A stretch of 11,516 bases of DNA. Source: Nitrospira sp. GTDB taxonomy: Bacteria; Nitrospirota; Nitrospiria; Nitrospirales; Nitrospiraceae. The stretch spans positions 1 through 11,516 of the forward strand of contig JAAUPT010000020.1 of NCBI GenBank assembly GCA_012032965.1, written 5' to 3'. Under the pieces are notes generated by a model. It worked only from the letters and a program-made list of their open reading frames with translations, ran no database searches and was not told the DNA's origin. The position numbers were made by a program, and so were the translations under genes. Shown here in pieces: positions 1 to 8,864 of this stretch. Each line of letters opens with the position of its first letter. Positions within the stretch are counted from its first letter, which is position 1.

Positions 1-1729
1 TGCCAACCCAGCCAGCACATCAATGAACGAAAGGGTGGTGGTTATTCTCTCTAGTCGATGAGCTTCATCGGCCAATCGAGCGCGGAGCTGATTAAACGCT
101 TCTTGCTCCCTGGCAAGAAGCTGCGCATCCGCACCGAGGACACGTTCTTCAAGATCCTTAGCTCGGCAGTCATAAAACGTTCGGCATTGACGAGGGTTTG
201 TTTGCGGATGTAGTCGACCGGCACACGGTTAAGATTGGCCTTGGTAATCTCGACATAATATCCATAGACATGATTGTAGCGTACCTTCAGCGAATCAATG
301 CCGGTTCGTTCCCGTTCACGAGCCTCGAGGGCAGCAATCCACCCTTTGCCTTCTTTACTCACCTTTCGCAACTCGTCAATATGAGGATCGTATCCTTCTT
401 TGATGATATCCCCATCACGAACTGAGATCGGGGCATCGGAACGGATAGACTGTTCAATCAGCTCATAGAGATCTTGAGCGCTATCCCACGAAGCTCGTGC
501 CTCACCAAACAGCTGGCTCTTAAGAAAATCTAACTGCACAAGAATCTCTGGTAACGCGCCGAGCGACTGTTTGAGGGCAAGAAGTTCACGCGGGCCGGAC
601 AGTCCCAGGACAAGGCGACTACCGAGTCGAGCAATATCCTGAATCTCTCGCAAAGCGAAACGAAGAGCCGTTCGCACCATCATCTGGTCTTTAAGTTCTT
701 CAACGGCATCCGATCTCCTGCGGATCTCTTCGCAGCGAATCAAGGGCCTGATCAGCCATTGGCGGAGAAGGCGACTTCCCATAGCCGTGCTGGTTCGATC
801 GAGAATACTCAAGAGTGTTGGTGCCTTCGAGCCGGAATAACCCTCATTCCCTGCAATTGGTTTCAGCAGTTCAAGATTACGGATCGTTGTACTATCAAGC
901 TGCATAAATTCATCAGTACCGCGGAGCATGATCCGGCGAATGTGCGTGAGGGGTGCAGACGGCTGGGTCTGACGAAGGTATTCCAACACGGCACCTGCTG
1001 CGCAGATGCCTATAGATAGATCGTGGCATCCAAAACTTTTTAGAGATTGGACCCCAAAGTGCTCAAGGAGCACGCGCTCGGCGTACTTGCGGTCAAATGA
1101 GACGGAAGGACGTTCACACAGGCGGACTCCAGGGATCTCATCAATACACGGGAAGCGCTGGCGATCAAAGTCAACAGGAAACAGTAATTCTCGAGGCTCC
1201 AAACGAGCGAGCTCATTCAGAATCTGAGTGACGGCTTGTGGACCATCCGTCTCCATCACCCAAAAATCACCTGTGGACACCTCAAGGGCAGCCAAGGCGA
1301 TGACTAATCCTCGAGACGAATCTGGCTGAATCGCGAGCGCGGTTAGATAGTTGAACTCGGTAGGAGAAAGAAACTCTGTATCGACCAATGTGCCCGGGGT
1401 ATAGAGTCTGACGACTTCGCGGTGAACCAGACCTTTAGCTGTTTGGGATCCTCGACCTGCTCGCACAGGGCGACGATCCGCCCGGCCTTCAATAACTTCG
1501 CGATATAGCCGGTTGCTGCGTGAAAAGGAACACCACAAAGAGGAACAGGATTAGCACTGTTTTTATCGCGGGAAGTCAGGGCGATAGAGAGAATTCCCGA
1601 AGCCACCTGTGCGTCCTCGTAGAACATCTCGTAAAAATCACCAACTCGGAAAAACAGGATTGCGTCAGGGTACCCCTGTTTGATATCGCGATATTGCTGC
1701 ATCAATGGACTCAAGCTGAGATCACTCAT
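1..1729 (-). CDS. mutS: DNA mismatch repair protein MutS, partial at the left edge, two frameshifts
   Basis: MutS recognises mismatches and small loops in DNA and recruits MutL. The frame-corrected N-terminal 577 residues are visible. The mismatch-reading F-x-E motif is at residues 32-34 (GDFYEMF). It is followed by the connector, the lever and clamp regions ([13 protein letters not shown], then ERFMTAEL) and the start of the region before the ATPase ([10 protein letters not shown]). The Walker ATPase domain would lie beyond position 1. The reading frame breaks twice: near 1442-1444, after EQVEDPK, and near 158-159, after MTAEL. Restoring one base at each site gives family-like sequence ([36 protein letters not shown]). 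The start ATG at 1729 is chosen because [13 protein letters not shown] matches the family start and overlaps the end of the upstream gene by 8 nt; an upstream ATG at 1789 would add 20 unrelated residues. It is the last visible gene of the pdxJ operon. Identity is very sure; the frame breaks are probably sequence errors. Confidence 0.95.
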
Positions 1730-2063
1730 CGTGGAAGGTCCCCGAATGTTCGATTTCGGTAGAAGAGGATCGTCTCGAGATTTTCTCAAGTGATTGGCGG
1801 AGGCGTTCCAGATCGACCTCGGCTTGTTGTAATGCTTTTGTTTTTCGTCTTAGCTCGATTCGTGCTCGTACCCAGGGAGGGAAGAGCAGAATGGCCGCGA
1901 CCAATAAACCCACTGCGAACCCGGCCATAATGGGTTGATAAATGGGAGTTGAGGCCTCAAGTAAGCCAAAGAAGTATCTCAACGTCACTTCCTGCTCTTG
2001 ATTTTGAAGGACGAAAGACAGCGAAAGGAGTAGGAGAATGCCGATCAGAATAACGCGAGTCAT
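1722..2063 (-). CDS. LapA/DUF1049-family small membrane protein
   Basis: This is a 113-residue inner-membrane protein of the lipopolysaccharide assembly protein A (LapA, DUF1049) type. Two hydrophobic segments are visible, at about residues 3-20 and 41-64. They are separated by a short linker containing the family-like [15 protein letters not shown] stretch. A basic, coiled-coil-like tail follows ([30 protein letters not shown]), then a polar end. In Escherichia coli, LapA works with LapB in control of lipopolysaccharide synthesis; whether this protein does so is not shown here, and no lapB is adjacent. The start at 2063 overlaps the tsaE stop as ATGA, and the gene end overlaps the mutS start by 8 nt, so translation is probably coupled. 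An in-frame ATG further upstream (2135) would overlap tsaE deeply and adds non-membrane residues, so I rejected it. The family call is fairly sure; the function is inferred. Confidence 0.8.
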   Translation of the reverse strand: MTRVILIGILLLLSLSFVLQNQEQEVTLRYFFGLLEASTPIYQPIMAGFAVGLLVAAILLFPPWVRARIELRRKTKALQQAEVDLERLRQSLEKISRRSSSTEIEHSGTFHDE

Positions 2064-2611
2064 CGCTGTGAAGCCTTCCGACGGTGTTTCGTACGCGACC
2101 GAGGCGATCGGCCAGATAGATCTGTGGCGTGCCAAGCCCTATGGATTCGCATCAGAAGCGACCGAGATTGTGCCCCTTGGGCATTTAACTGCACCATCCT
2201 GGTGGTCCGCGTTCGATGAATCAATCGCACTTCCAGGTGATCAGCAGGAAGGAAGTCCGGGAATCGATCGGCCCATTCAATCGCGGCAACCACTTCCTCT
2301 GTAAAGCATTCAGAAAGTCCAATTGATTCGGCTTCATCGACTCGTTTCAACCGGTAAAGATCCAGATGAATGAGTGGAAGCCTTCCTTGGTATTCGTGCG
2401 CGAGCGTAAACGTCGGACTGGTGACCGAAGCAACAGGTCCGCCCAGGCCGGTCACGACTCCACGTACCAGAGCAGTTTTGCCGGCACCTAATTCTCCCAC
2501 CAACGCAAGCACATCGCCTCGTCGAAGGACCTTTCCGATCGTATGTCCGAACAAATCCGTTTCCCGAGGAGATGCAAGGACAAAATCATAAAGGTCGAAA
2601 GAGTTAGCCAT
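2060..2611 (-). CDS. tsaE: tRNA threonylcarbamoyladenosine biosynthesis ATPase TsaE
   Basis: TsaE is the P-loop ATPase that works with TsaB and TsaD to make N6-threonylcarbamoyladenosine at position 37 of ANN-decoding tRNAs. With the start at 2611 the protein has 183 residues. Visible motifs are Walker A GELGAGKT (residues 39-46), SPTFTL (65-70), HLDLYRL (82-88) and the IEWADRF segment (111-117), all in family order. Family members are usually about 150-160 residues. This one has a C-terminal extension whose last 20 residues hold eight Lys/Arg. No good Shine-Dalgarno sequence precedes the ATG. I chose this start because MANSFDLYDFVLASPRET aligns with usual family N-termini, while the longer frame to 2713 overlaps the end of nnr. 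It lies 40 nt after nnr and overlaps the LapA-like gene by ATGA. Identity is sure; the exact start is less so. Confidence 0.92.
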   Translation of the reverse strand: MANSFDLYDFVLASPRETDLFGHTIGKVLRRGDVLALVGELGAGKTALVRGVVTGLGGPVASVTSPTFTLAHEYQGRLPLIHLDLYRLKRVDEAESIGLSECFTEEVVAAIEWADRFPDFLPADHLEVRLIHRTRTTRMVQLNAQGAQSRSLLMRIHRAWHATDLSGRSPRSRTKHRRKASQR

Positions 2612-2651
2612 AGGAACGATAGCGGACGAGCATGTCGCACACAGGATGAAA

Positions 2652-4216
2652 TTAGTGTTGCCCTGTCTCATCGACATGTTTGAGTGCATAGGGAATCTGT
2701 TCGACCAGATCACTTGCGATCATCCCAGCCTGTCCCTTGCTGGCTGCAGCCAAGTCACCAGCCATTCCATGGAGGTAGGTCGCAGTACAAGCAGCTTCCC
2801 ATGAAGCTAGGCCTTGGGCCAAAAGTCCCACCATCATGCCGGTCAACACGTCACCAGTCCCGGCTGTCGCCATTCCAGGATTCCCGGTTGGGCAGATGGC
2901 CACAGCGCCATCTGGCCGAGCCACCACGGTTCTCGCTCCTTTCAAGACCACGAACAGCCCGCGCTCTCGCGCAAAACGGGTGGCAACACCGATGCGATCG
3001 TTGTTGACCGTCTGAGGTGTTGCATCAGGCTCTAGTCGCGCCATCTCACCAGGATGGGGCGTGATGATCGGAGGGGTCTTGCAGGATGCCAGCAGAGCGG
3101 TACGGCCGGTCAGTGCGTTCAGCGCATCTGCATCAAAACAGCTGGTCGATCAAGCTGTTTTGTCAGGGCCTGGATAAGCTCGACAGTTTCGGGGGCTGTT
3201 GAGAGTCCTGGACCAATGGCGACGGCGGTTCTGGCTGACATGAACGAGACGAGTCGGTCCAATGCAGTCCGCGCCAAGGTCCGCGCCTTGGTCTCTGGCA
3301 TTGGGGCGGTCATAGCCTCCACCAGTTGGGCCTCCAACACGTCATTGAGACTAGAGGGGATCGCCACGGTAACGAGGCCGGCTCCCACTCGGAGCGCGGC
3401 TCGGGCGGCAAGGGCTGCGGCGCCGGTTTTCCCGACGGACCCGGCGATAATACCGGCATGCCCAAACGTTCCCTTGTGACTCGAAGAGCGTCGCGTCGGG
3501 AGATACATCTGCACTGCTCCTCGCGTAATCAAACTGGTGCGGCTGACCACCGCATCGACGTACGCTGGCGGGATACCGATATCAACAATCTCGATTTCCC
3601 CAGCGTGATCAATCCCCTGATTCTGGTAGAGGCCAAATTTCGGAAGCCCAAAAGTGACGGTGAGGGAGGCACGAACAGCTCGGCCAAGGATGGTTCCGCT
3701 ATCCGCATGGAGGCCAGAGGGAAGGTCGACGGCCACAACAGGGCGGAGGGCTTCGTTGATGCTGTCTATGGCATCAGCATAGCGCCCAGTTACAGCGGAG
3801 GAAAGTCCTGTGCCGAGCAGGGCATCAACGAGGATGTCACTATCGTGCAGAAGAGCCTGTGCCTGTGCCTTGGACGTGTAAACGTGGACACCAGATCTGC
3901 CTGCACCACGCACGAATTGCCGATACATCGTAGCGGCATCGCGGCTTAGTTCAGAAACGGAGACCAGTGCGAGGATGTGGACCTTTGCATGACGACGGCG
4001 GAGTAGGCGCGCCGCTACGAATCCATCTCCGCCATTATTCCCCTTGCCGCAGACGATGGTCACCGTCTTGCCACGAGCGGATCCGAACCGCTTTTCAAGG
4101 GAAGACACGACGCCGAGTCCGGCTCGTTCCATCAATGTTGTGGCGGGAATGCGGGCCTCTACGATCGTTCTGCGATCAAGCTCCTGCATCTGTGCAGCGG
4201 TGACAATCTTGGTCAT
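2652..4216 (-). CDS. nnr: Bifunctional NAD(P)H-hydrate epimerase / ADP-dependent dehydratase, one frameshift
   Basis: This cytosolic repair enzyme restores damaged NAD(P)HX. The N-terminal NnrE domain epimerises it and the C-terminal NnrD domain dehydrates the S form using ADP. The NnrE part (about residues 1-215) shows CGKGNNGGDG (56-65), DALLGTG (131-137) and VDLPSGLHAD (163-172). The NnrD part begins around 230 with HKGTFGHAG, GKTGAAALAARAALRVGAG and AIGPGL. After the frame break it continues with DADALN, TPHPGE and NPGMATAGTGDVLTG, which contains the catalytic Asp. The frame breaks near 3134: restoring one G gives RPAVLDADALNALTG in place of the premature RPAVLMQMR stop. The repaired protein is about 521 residues, normal for the fused enzyme. 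The start at 4216 (MTKIVTAAQMQELD) is typical. It follows pdxJ by 45 bp. Identity is very sure; the break is probably a sequence error. Confidence 0.93.
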
Positions 4217-4241
4217 GATAAGCCGAGGGTGGTGAACGGAC

Positions 4242-4255
4242 GGACCAGCAGGTCC
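4242..4255. other. Small inverted repeat between pdxJ and nnr
   Basis: GGACC and GGTCC arms are separated by four bases in the 45-bp gap between pdxJ and nnr. The five-pair stem has no T tract on the transcribed strand, so it is not a standard terminator. It could be a processing or translation-modulating hairpin, or chance. Confidence 0.25.
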
Positions 4256-4261
4256 ACGACA

Positions 4262-4975
4262 CTAACTCAGCAAGGCCTTCATTTCTTTCACAGCCTGGAC
4301 GAGGCCGACGAGGACGGAACGCGCGATAATGCTGTGGCCGATGTTGTACTCAACGATTTCAGGGATATGCGTGAGTCGCTTGACGTTGCGATAGTTCAGC
4401 CCATGACCGGCATTGACCCCGATCCCAAGCTTATACGAGAGCCTGGCTGCTTGCGCGATTGCCTCGAATTCCGAATCGGCTTCTTTCGAACGTGTGGCAT
4501 TCGCGTAGCGCCCTGTATGCAGTTCCACAAAATCTGCGGAGATCTTGTGTGCAGCCTTCACTTGATTCAAATCCGGCTCAATAAAGACGCTGACAGGAAT
4601 TCCGCCGTTATGTAACAGCGTCACGACACCTTGAATCCGATCTCGCAGTCCTGCAACGTCGAGACCGCCTTCGGTAGTCAGTTCCTGCCGTTTTTCCGGC
4701 ACCAATGTGACCAGGTCCGGCTTGATGTTCAGAGCGATCTTCACCATCTCTCCATCAGCCGCCATTTCAAGGTCGAGCTTTGTGCGGGTCATTTCGCGAA
4801 GGAGCCGAAGATCGCGATCTTGAATGTGACGTCGGTCTTCCCGTAGATGGACGACAATGCCGTCGGCTCCTGCGAGCTCAACAAGCACCGCTGCCGCGAG
4901 CGGATCGGGGTCGGTTCCTCCGCGAACCTGTCTCAACGTCGCAACGTGGTCGACATTTACACCGAGCCGCGCCAT
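4262..4975 (-). CDS. pdxJ: Pyridoxine 5'-phosphate synthase PdxJ
   Basis: PdxJ condenses 3-amino-2-oxopropyl phosphate with 1-deoxy-D-xylulose 5-phosphate to form pyridoxine 5'-phosphate, the last ring-forming step of the DXP-dependent vitamin B6 route. It is a complete protein of 237 residues, close to the usual 240. Family signatures run the whole length: [16 protein letters not shown] near the start, [52 protein letters not shown] and [13 protein letters not shown] strong ribosome binding site (AAGGAGG, complement of 4980-4986) lies just before the ATG. It is the first gene of the minus-strand operon, facing away from alaC. PLP is the cofactor of AlaC and ThrC encoded across the divergent region, but that link is only suggestive. 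Identity is essentially certain. Confidence 0.97.
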   Translation of the reverse strand: MARLGVNVDHVATLRQVRGGTDPDPLAAAVLVELAGADGIVVHLREDRRHIQDRDLRLLREMTRTKLDLEMAADGEMVKIALNIKPDLVTLVPEKRQELTTEGGLDVAGLRDRIQGVVTLLHNGGIPVSVFIEPDLNQVKAAHKISADFVELHTGRYANATRSKEADSEFEAIAQAARLSYKLGIGVNAGHGLNYRNVKRLTHIPEIVEYNIGHSIIARSVLVGLVQAVKEMKALLS

Positions 4976-5280
4976 CGCCCCTCCTTATCCTCACGGTGAC
5001 TACCTATTGGATCATCCGACCATGGAACTGCTTGTCGATCACCGGATTTACCACCCGTATTAGTAACAGAAAGGAATAAGAGGGGGCAACAACGACATTG
5101 CCGACACATCGCGGATATAGCAGGCACAAGTCCGGAACTTCAGTTGTCAGAAGCACGTAGAAAATGAGGGAAATTGACTCGTCCGGAACCCTGAATTAGA
5201 ATAGGCGCCTCTCGTGTGCTCTCACGAATTCATGGCGAAGAGTCCGTTGGTAATTTTCTAGAAACGGTCAAGGGAAGTTC
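4976..5280. other. Divergent intergenic region between pdxJ and alaC
   Basis: About 305 bp hold no convincing gene. The left end carries the pdxJ ribosome binding site, and the right half carries a good promoter for the plus operon. Candidate minus-strand promoter elements for pdxJ are weak (for example TACTAAT-like and TATATC-like boxes without a well-spaced -35), so I do not assign one. A 10-bp palindrome, TTTCTAGAAA, lies at 5255-5264 in the alaC leader. Confidence 0.6.
5174..5202 (+). promoter_or_regulatory. Sigma70-type promoter for the alaC-hom-thrC-apgM-lysC operon
   Basis: A -35 box TTGACT at 5174-5179 and a -10 box TAGAAT at 5197-5202 each match the consensus at five of six positions and are separated by the optimal 17 bp. 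Transcription would start near 5209, giving a leader of about 70 nt. A short inverted repeat (TCGTG at 5212-5216, CACGA at 5223-5227) would sit at the very 5' end of that transcript. I see no leader peptide or attenuator with a T tract. Confidence 0.65.
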
Positions 5281-6476
5281 ATGGGGTTGGGCGACGGCTT
5301 TTATCGGATCAAGCGGCTTCCACCGTATGTCTTCGCGCAAGTTCAATCACTGAAGCTTGAAGCTCGCCAACGCGGTGAAGACATCATCGATTTTGGGATG
5401 GGAAATCCCGACCAACCCACACCGCCTCATATCGTTGAAAAAATGATTGAAGCAGCTCGCAAAGCCAAGAATCATCGCTATTCGGCGTCGCGCGGAATTA
5501 CCAAGCTGCGCCATGCGATTTGTAGCTGGTACAAGCGAAACTATGATGTCGATCTGGACCCAGAAACTGAAGCCATTGTCACCATCGGCTCAAAAGAAGG
5601 TCTTGCACATCTCGCCTTGGCTATGATTGGTCCGGGTGATGTTGTCCTGACTCCGACACCGACGTATCCCATCCATATGTATAGCTTTATCATCGCAGGA
5701 GGCGAGGTCCGTGGGATTGAGCTCCGGCAGGATAGCGACTTTTTCGAAGATCTGACTCGGGTCTACCGGCAGACATTTCCGCGCCCGAAGATTCTGGTCA
5801 TTAACTTTCCGCACAATCCAACGACAGCAATCGTGGATCTGGAGTTTTTCAAGAAGATCGTCGCGTTTGCTAAGGAACACAACGTGATCGTGATCCACGA
5901 CCTTGCCTATGCCGATTTGGTATTCGACGGATATAAGGCTCCGAGTTTTCTTCAGATTCCGGGAGCGAAAGATGTGGAGTCGAGTTCTATACGTTATCCA
6001 AAGCCTACAATATGCCGGGTTGGCGAGTGGGCTTCTGCGTCGGCAACCGCGAGGTCGTCGGCGCCCTGGCAAAAATCAAAAGCTATCTGGATTATGGGAT
6101 TTTTCAGCCGCTTCAAATCGCGAGCGTGATCGCGCTAAATGGTCCTCAGGACTGCGTCAAAGACACCGTGCTGCGCTATCAGAAACGCCGAGATGCATTG
6201 GTCGGTGGGTTGAATCGAATCGGATGGCAGGTCGCAAAGCCACTGGCCACGATGTTTGTCTGGGCACGCATTCCGTTGCCCTATCGACACATGGGCTCGC
6301 TGGAGTTTTCAAAGCTCCTGCTGAAGGAGGCAAAGGTTGCCGTTTCTCCCGGGATTGGATTCGGTGAAGGTGGCGAGGAGTACGTGCGATTTGGGCTCGT
6401 AGAGAACGAACATCGAACAAGGCAAGCGGTCAGGGGAATCCGCAAGGCCCTCAAGTTTGATGGAGACGAAAAATGA
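5281..6476 (+). CDS. alaC: Alanine/glutamate-pyruvate aminotransferase (AlaC type), one frameshift
   Basis: This is a class I/II PLP-dependent aminotransferase. It closely resembles E. coli AlaC (YfdZ), which interconverts pyruvate plus glutamate with alanine plus 2-oxoglutarate. Visible family blocks are [27 protein letters not shown] (31-44), [23 protein letters not shown] (100-111), NFPHNPT (175-181) and HDLAYADL (206-213). The frame breaks at the G run 5976-5977. Adding one G restores [17 protein letters not shown] with the PLP lysine at residue 241. The rest ([26 protein letters not shown]) is in the second frame. Repaired length is 398 residues, normal for the family. A ribosome binding site AGGGAAG precedes the ATG. 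The stop overlaps the hom start as ATGA. An LL-diaminopimelate aminotransferase role is a less likely alternative, given the close AlaC-like motifs. Confidence 0.9.
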
Positions 6477-7786
6477 GGTCGCGCATCGGAGTGGGTATTG
6501 TGGGATTTGGGACGGTTGGGACCGGGGTTGCCACGATCCTTCTGCACAATGCTGCCCTCATTGGCCGTCGGGTGGGCGTGCCAATCGAGCTGATTCGGGT
6601 GGCGGATCTGGACATCACGAGTGACCGGGGGCTGCGGTTGAACCCAGGGATCCTGACCACGGATGCCAGAGCAGTGCTCACTGATCCGAATATCGATGTG
6701 GTGATCGAGCTCATCGGTGGATACGATACGGCGAAGCGAATCATCATGGATGCGATTGCTGCTGGGAAGCACGTCGTCACTGCCAACAAAGCGCTCTTGG
6801 CACTCCATGGAGAGGAAATCTTCGACGCCGCCACACGCAAGGGTGTGGATGTGGGATTTGAGGCCAGTGTGGGTGGCGGGATTCCAGTCGTTCGAGCGTT
6901 GACGGAAGGGCTTGCCGGGAATACGATCGAATCCATCTACGGGATCATCAACGGAACGTCCAACTATATTCTGTCACGAATGACGCATGAGGGGCACAGC
7001 TTCCAAGAGGTTCTCCAGGATGCGCAACATGCCGGATATGCCGAAGCCGACCCTACTTTTGATATTGCGGGGATCGATTCGGCACACAAGCTGGCCATTC
7101 TCGTCAACCTCGCGTATGGAACACCGGTCAATTTCAAGGATATCTATACAGAAGGAATTACGAGTATCACGCCCACTGATATTGCGTATGCGAAACAGTT
7201 TGGCTGCACGATCAAGTTGCTAGGGATCGCAAAACTTGTCGACGGAGAAGTCGAAGCTCGTGTACATCCTACGATGCTTCCCTCCACGTCGCCCATCGCC
7301 CAAGTCGAGGGTGTGTACAACGCCATCCAATTGGTAGGTGATGCTGTCGGTGACGTCGTGCTCTATGGGCGGGGAGCGGGTTCTATGCCAACCGGAAGCG
7401 CCGTCGTCAGTGATGTGATCGCGATCGGACGGGATGTGCTCAAAGGCAATGTCGGTCGAGTGCCGGTGGCGTCGTTTCAACAGGATCAGCGACGGCCGAT
7501 TCGCCTGCGATCAATGGAAGAGATCAGCTCGCTGTATTACTTGCGGTTTACCGTTGTGGATCGCCCCGGGGTGTTGGCACAAATCGCCGGTGAGCTGGGA
7601 CGGTATGGAATCAGCATTTCCTCCATGGTGCAACAAGGACGCCGTGAAGGGCAGACAGTGCCGGTTGTTATTAAGACACATACCGCGAAAGAGCGCGATG
7701 TGCAAACCGCGCTCCGTGAAATCAACCAAAAGCCGTTTGTCTCTGAACCGACGGTGCTTGTTCGGGTCGAAGGCAAGGATGAGTGA
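6473..7786 (+). CDS. hom: Homoserine dehydrogenase
   Basis: This enzyme reduces aspartate-4-semialdehyde to homoserine with NAD(P)H, the branch point to threonine and methionine. The protein has 437 complete residues. It shows the nucleotide-binding GFGTVGTG (11-18), VTANKALLA (102-110), [10 protein letters not shown] (130-139), INGTSNYIL (159-167) and the active-site segment [11 protein letters not shown] (200-210) with the expected Lys at 206. A C-terminal ACT domain (about 355-430, beginning [14 protein letters not shown]) suggests feedback control, probably by threonine. It is a stand-alone enzyme, not fused to aspartate kinase. A good ribosome binding site (GGAG at 6462-6465) lies 7 nt before the ATG, which overlaps the alaC stop by 4 nt. 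Identity is essentially certain; the allosteric effector is inferred. Confidence 0.97.
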   Translation: MRSRIGVGIVGFGTVGTGVATILLHNAALIGRRVGVPIELIRVADLDITSDRGLRLNPGILTTDARAVLTDPNIDVVIELIGGYDTAKRIIMDAIAAGKHVVTANKALLALHGEEIFDAATRKGVDVGFEASVGGGIPVVRALTEGLAGNTIESIYGIINGTSNYILSRMTHEGHSFQEVLQDAQHAGYAEADPTFDIAGIDSAHKLAILVNLAYGTPVNFKDIYTEGITSITPTDIAYAKQFGCTIKLLGIAKLVDGEVEARVHPTMLPSTSPIAQVEGVYNAIQLVGDAVGDVVLYGRGAGSMPTGSAVVSDVIAIGRDVLKGNVGRVPVASFQQDQRRPIRLRSMEEISSLYYLRFTVVDRPGVLAQIAGELGRYGISISSMVQQGRREGQTVPVVIKTHTAKERDVQTALREINQKPFVSEPTVLVRVEGKDE

Positions 7787-7789
7787 TCG

Positions 7790-8848
7790 ATGAATCGCTG
7801 GCGCGGAGTCATTGAGGAGTACCGAAAATTTCTCCCGGTGACTGAAAAGACCCCGGTCATCAGTTTGGGAGAGGGCAACACGCCTCTGATTCGTGCCACA
7901 AGATTAGCCAAGGCGATCGCACCGGGAATCGAACTCTATTTGAAGTTTGAGGGGGTCAACCCAACCGGTTCCTTTAAAGACCGGGGCATGACATTAGCCA
8001 TCTCAAAGGCTGTTGAGGGAGGTGCACAGGCCGTCATGTGCGCCTCGACCGGCAATACCTCCGCCTCCGCCGCGGCGTATGGCGCTCGTGCGGGGTTGTC
8101 CGTGTACGTATTGATTCCAGCCGGGAAGATCGCGATGGGCAAACTCTCCCAGGCGATGATGCATCAGGCGACGGTCATTCAGATCGAGGGAAATTTTGAC
8201 CAGGCGTTGGCGCTTGTGAAAGACTTTTCCTCGTCGCTCCATATCGAACTCGTCAACTCGGTGAATCCCTTCAGGATTGAGGGACAGAAGACCGCGGCCT
8301 TTGAGATCTGTGACCAACTCGGCGAGGCTCCGGTGCTGCACGTCTTGCCGGTCGGGAACGCCGGCAATATTACTGCCTATTGGAAGGGGTACAAAGAATA
8401 TCGTGCGGCGAATCAGATCATGCGACTGCCTCGTATGATGGGATTTCAAGCTTCAGGGGCCGCCCCGATCGTATTAGGCAGAGTCGTCGAACAGCCGCAG
8501 ACCGTGGCCACGGCAATCCGAATCGGCAACCCTGCCAGCTGGTCCTCGGCCTTGACGGCGGTGGAAGAATCCGCTGGTGCGATCGATATGGTAACGGATG
8601 AAGAGATTCTCCAAGCCTACGCAACCGTGGCAGCGACGGAAGGGGTGTTTTGTGAGCCGGCTTCAGCCGCGTCGGTTGCGGGTGTGGCCAAACTCCATCG
8701 AAAGAAGGCCCTTCAAGAGGGAGAGACGGTCGTCTGTACCCTTACCGGGCATGGCTTGAAAGATGCGGATACCGCGATCGGCGTGTCGACGCCTCCGCAA
8801 ACGGTGAAGGCAACTCGAGAGGATGTCGCTCGTTTATTGAAAGTCTGA
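7790..8848 (+). CDS. thrC: Threonine synthase
   Basis: This PLP enzyme converts O-phosphohomoserine and water to threonine and phosphate, the last step of threonine synthesis. It has 352 complete residues, the length of the short bacterial class found in Gram-positives and many other phyla. Visible features are [12 protein letters not shown] (25-36), the PLP-lysine motif [11 protein letters not shown] with Lys63, [19 protein letters not shown], the phosphate-binding [16 protein letters not shown], and [10 protein letters not shown] near the C-terminus. It begins 3 nt after hom, with AAGGA (7775-7779) inside the end of hom as a likely ribosome binding site. It ends 16 nt before the apgM-like gene. 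Identity is very sure. It needs phosphohomoserine, so a homoserine kinase must exist somewhere in the cell. Confidence 0.96.
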   Translation: MNRWRGVIEEYRKFLPVTEKTPVISLGEGNTPLIRATRLAKAIAPGIELYLKFEGVNPTGSFKDRGMTLAISKAVEGGAQAVMCASTGNTSASAAAYGARAGLSVYVLIPAGKIAMGKLSQAMMHQATVIQIEGNFDQALALVKDFSSSLHIELVNSVNPFRIEGQKTAAFEICDQLGEAPVLHVLPVGNAGNITAYWKGYKEYRAANQIMRLPRMMGFQASGAAPIVLGRVVEQPQTVATAIRIGNPASWSSALTAVEESAGAIDMVTDEEILQAYATVAATEGVFCEPASAASVAGVAKLHRKKALQEGETVVCTLTGHGLKDADTAIGVSTPPQTVKATREDVARLLKV

Positions 8849-8864
8849 AAGGCGCGTAGAGTCC

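Noticed and set aside
25..34. TGAACGAAAG shared by the left edge and about 11476-11485
   Set aside because: A ten-base match within different coding contexts is expected by chance and does not extend, so it is not a repeat or attachment site.
2060..2713. Longer TsaE start at 2713
   Set aside because: It would overlap the end of nnr by about 60 bases and add 34 residues without family resemblance.
3326..3949. A 207-residue open frame on the plus strand
   Set aside because: It lies wholly opposite nnr, whose family motifs are clear on the minus strand. The plus-strand translation has low-complexity, unfamiliar sequence and no convincing start signal.
6281..6936. Overlapping minus-strand open frames of 161-175 residues
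   Set aside because: They are antisense to the end of alaC and the start of hom, and look like chance frames in GC-richer coding DNA.
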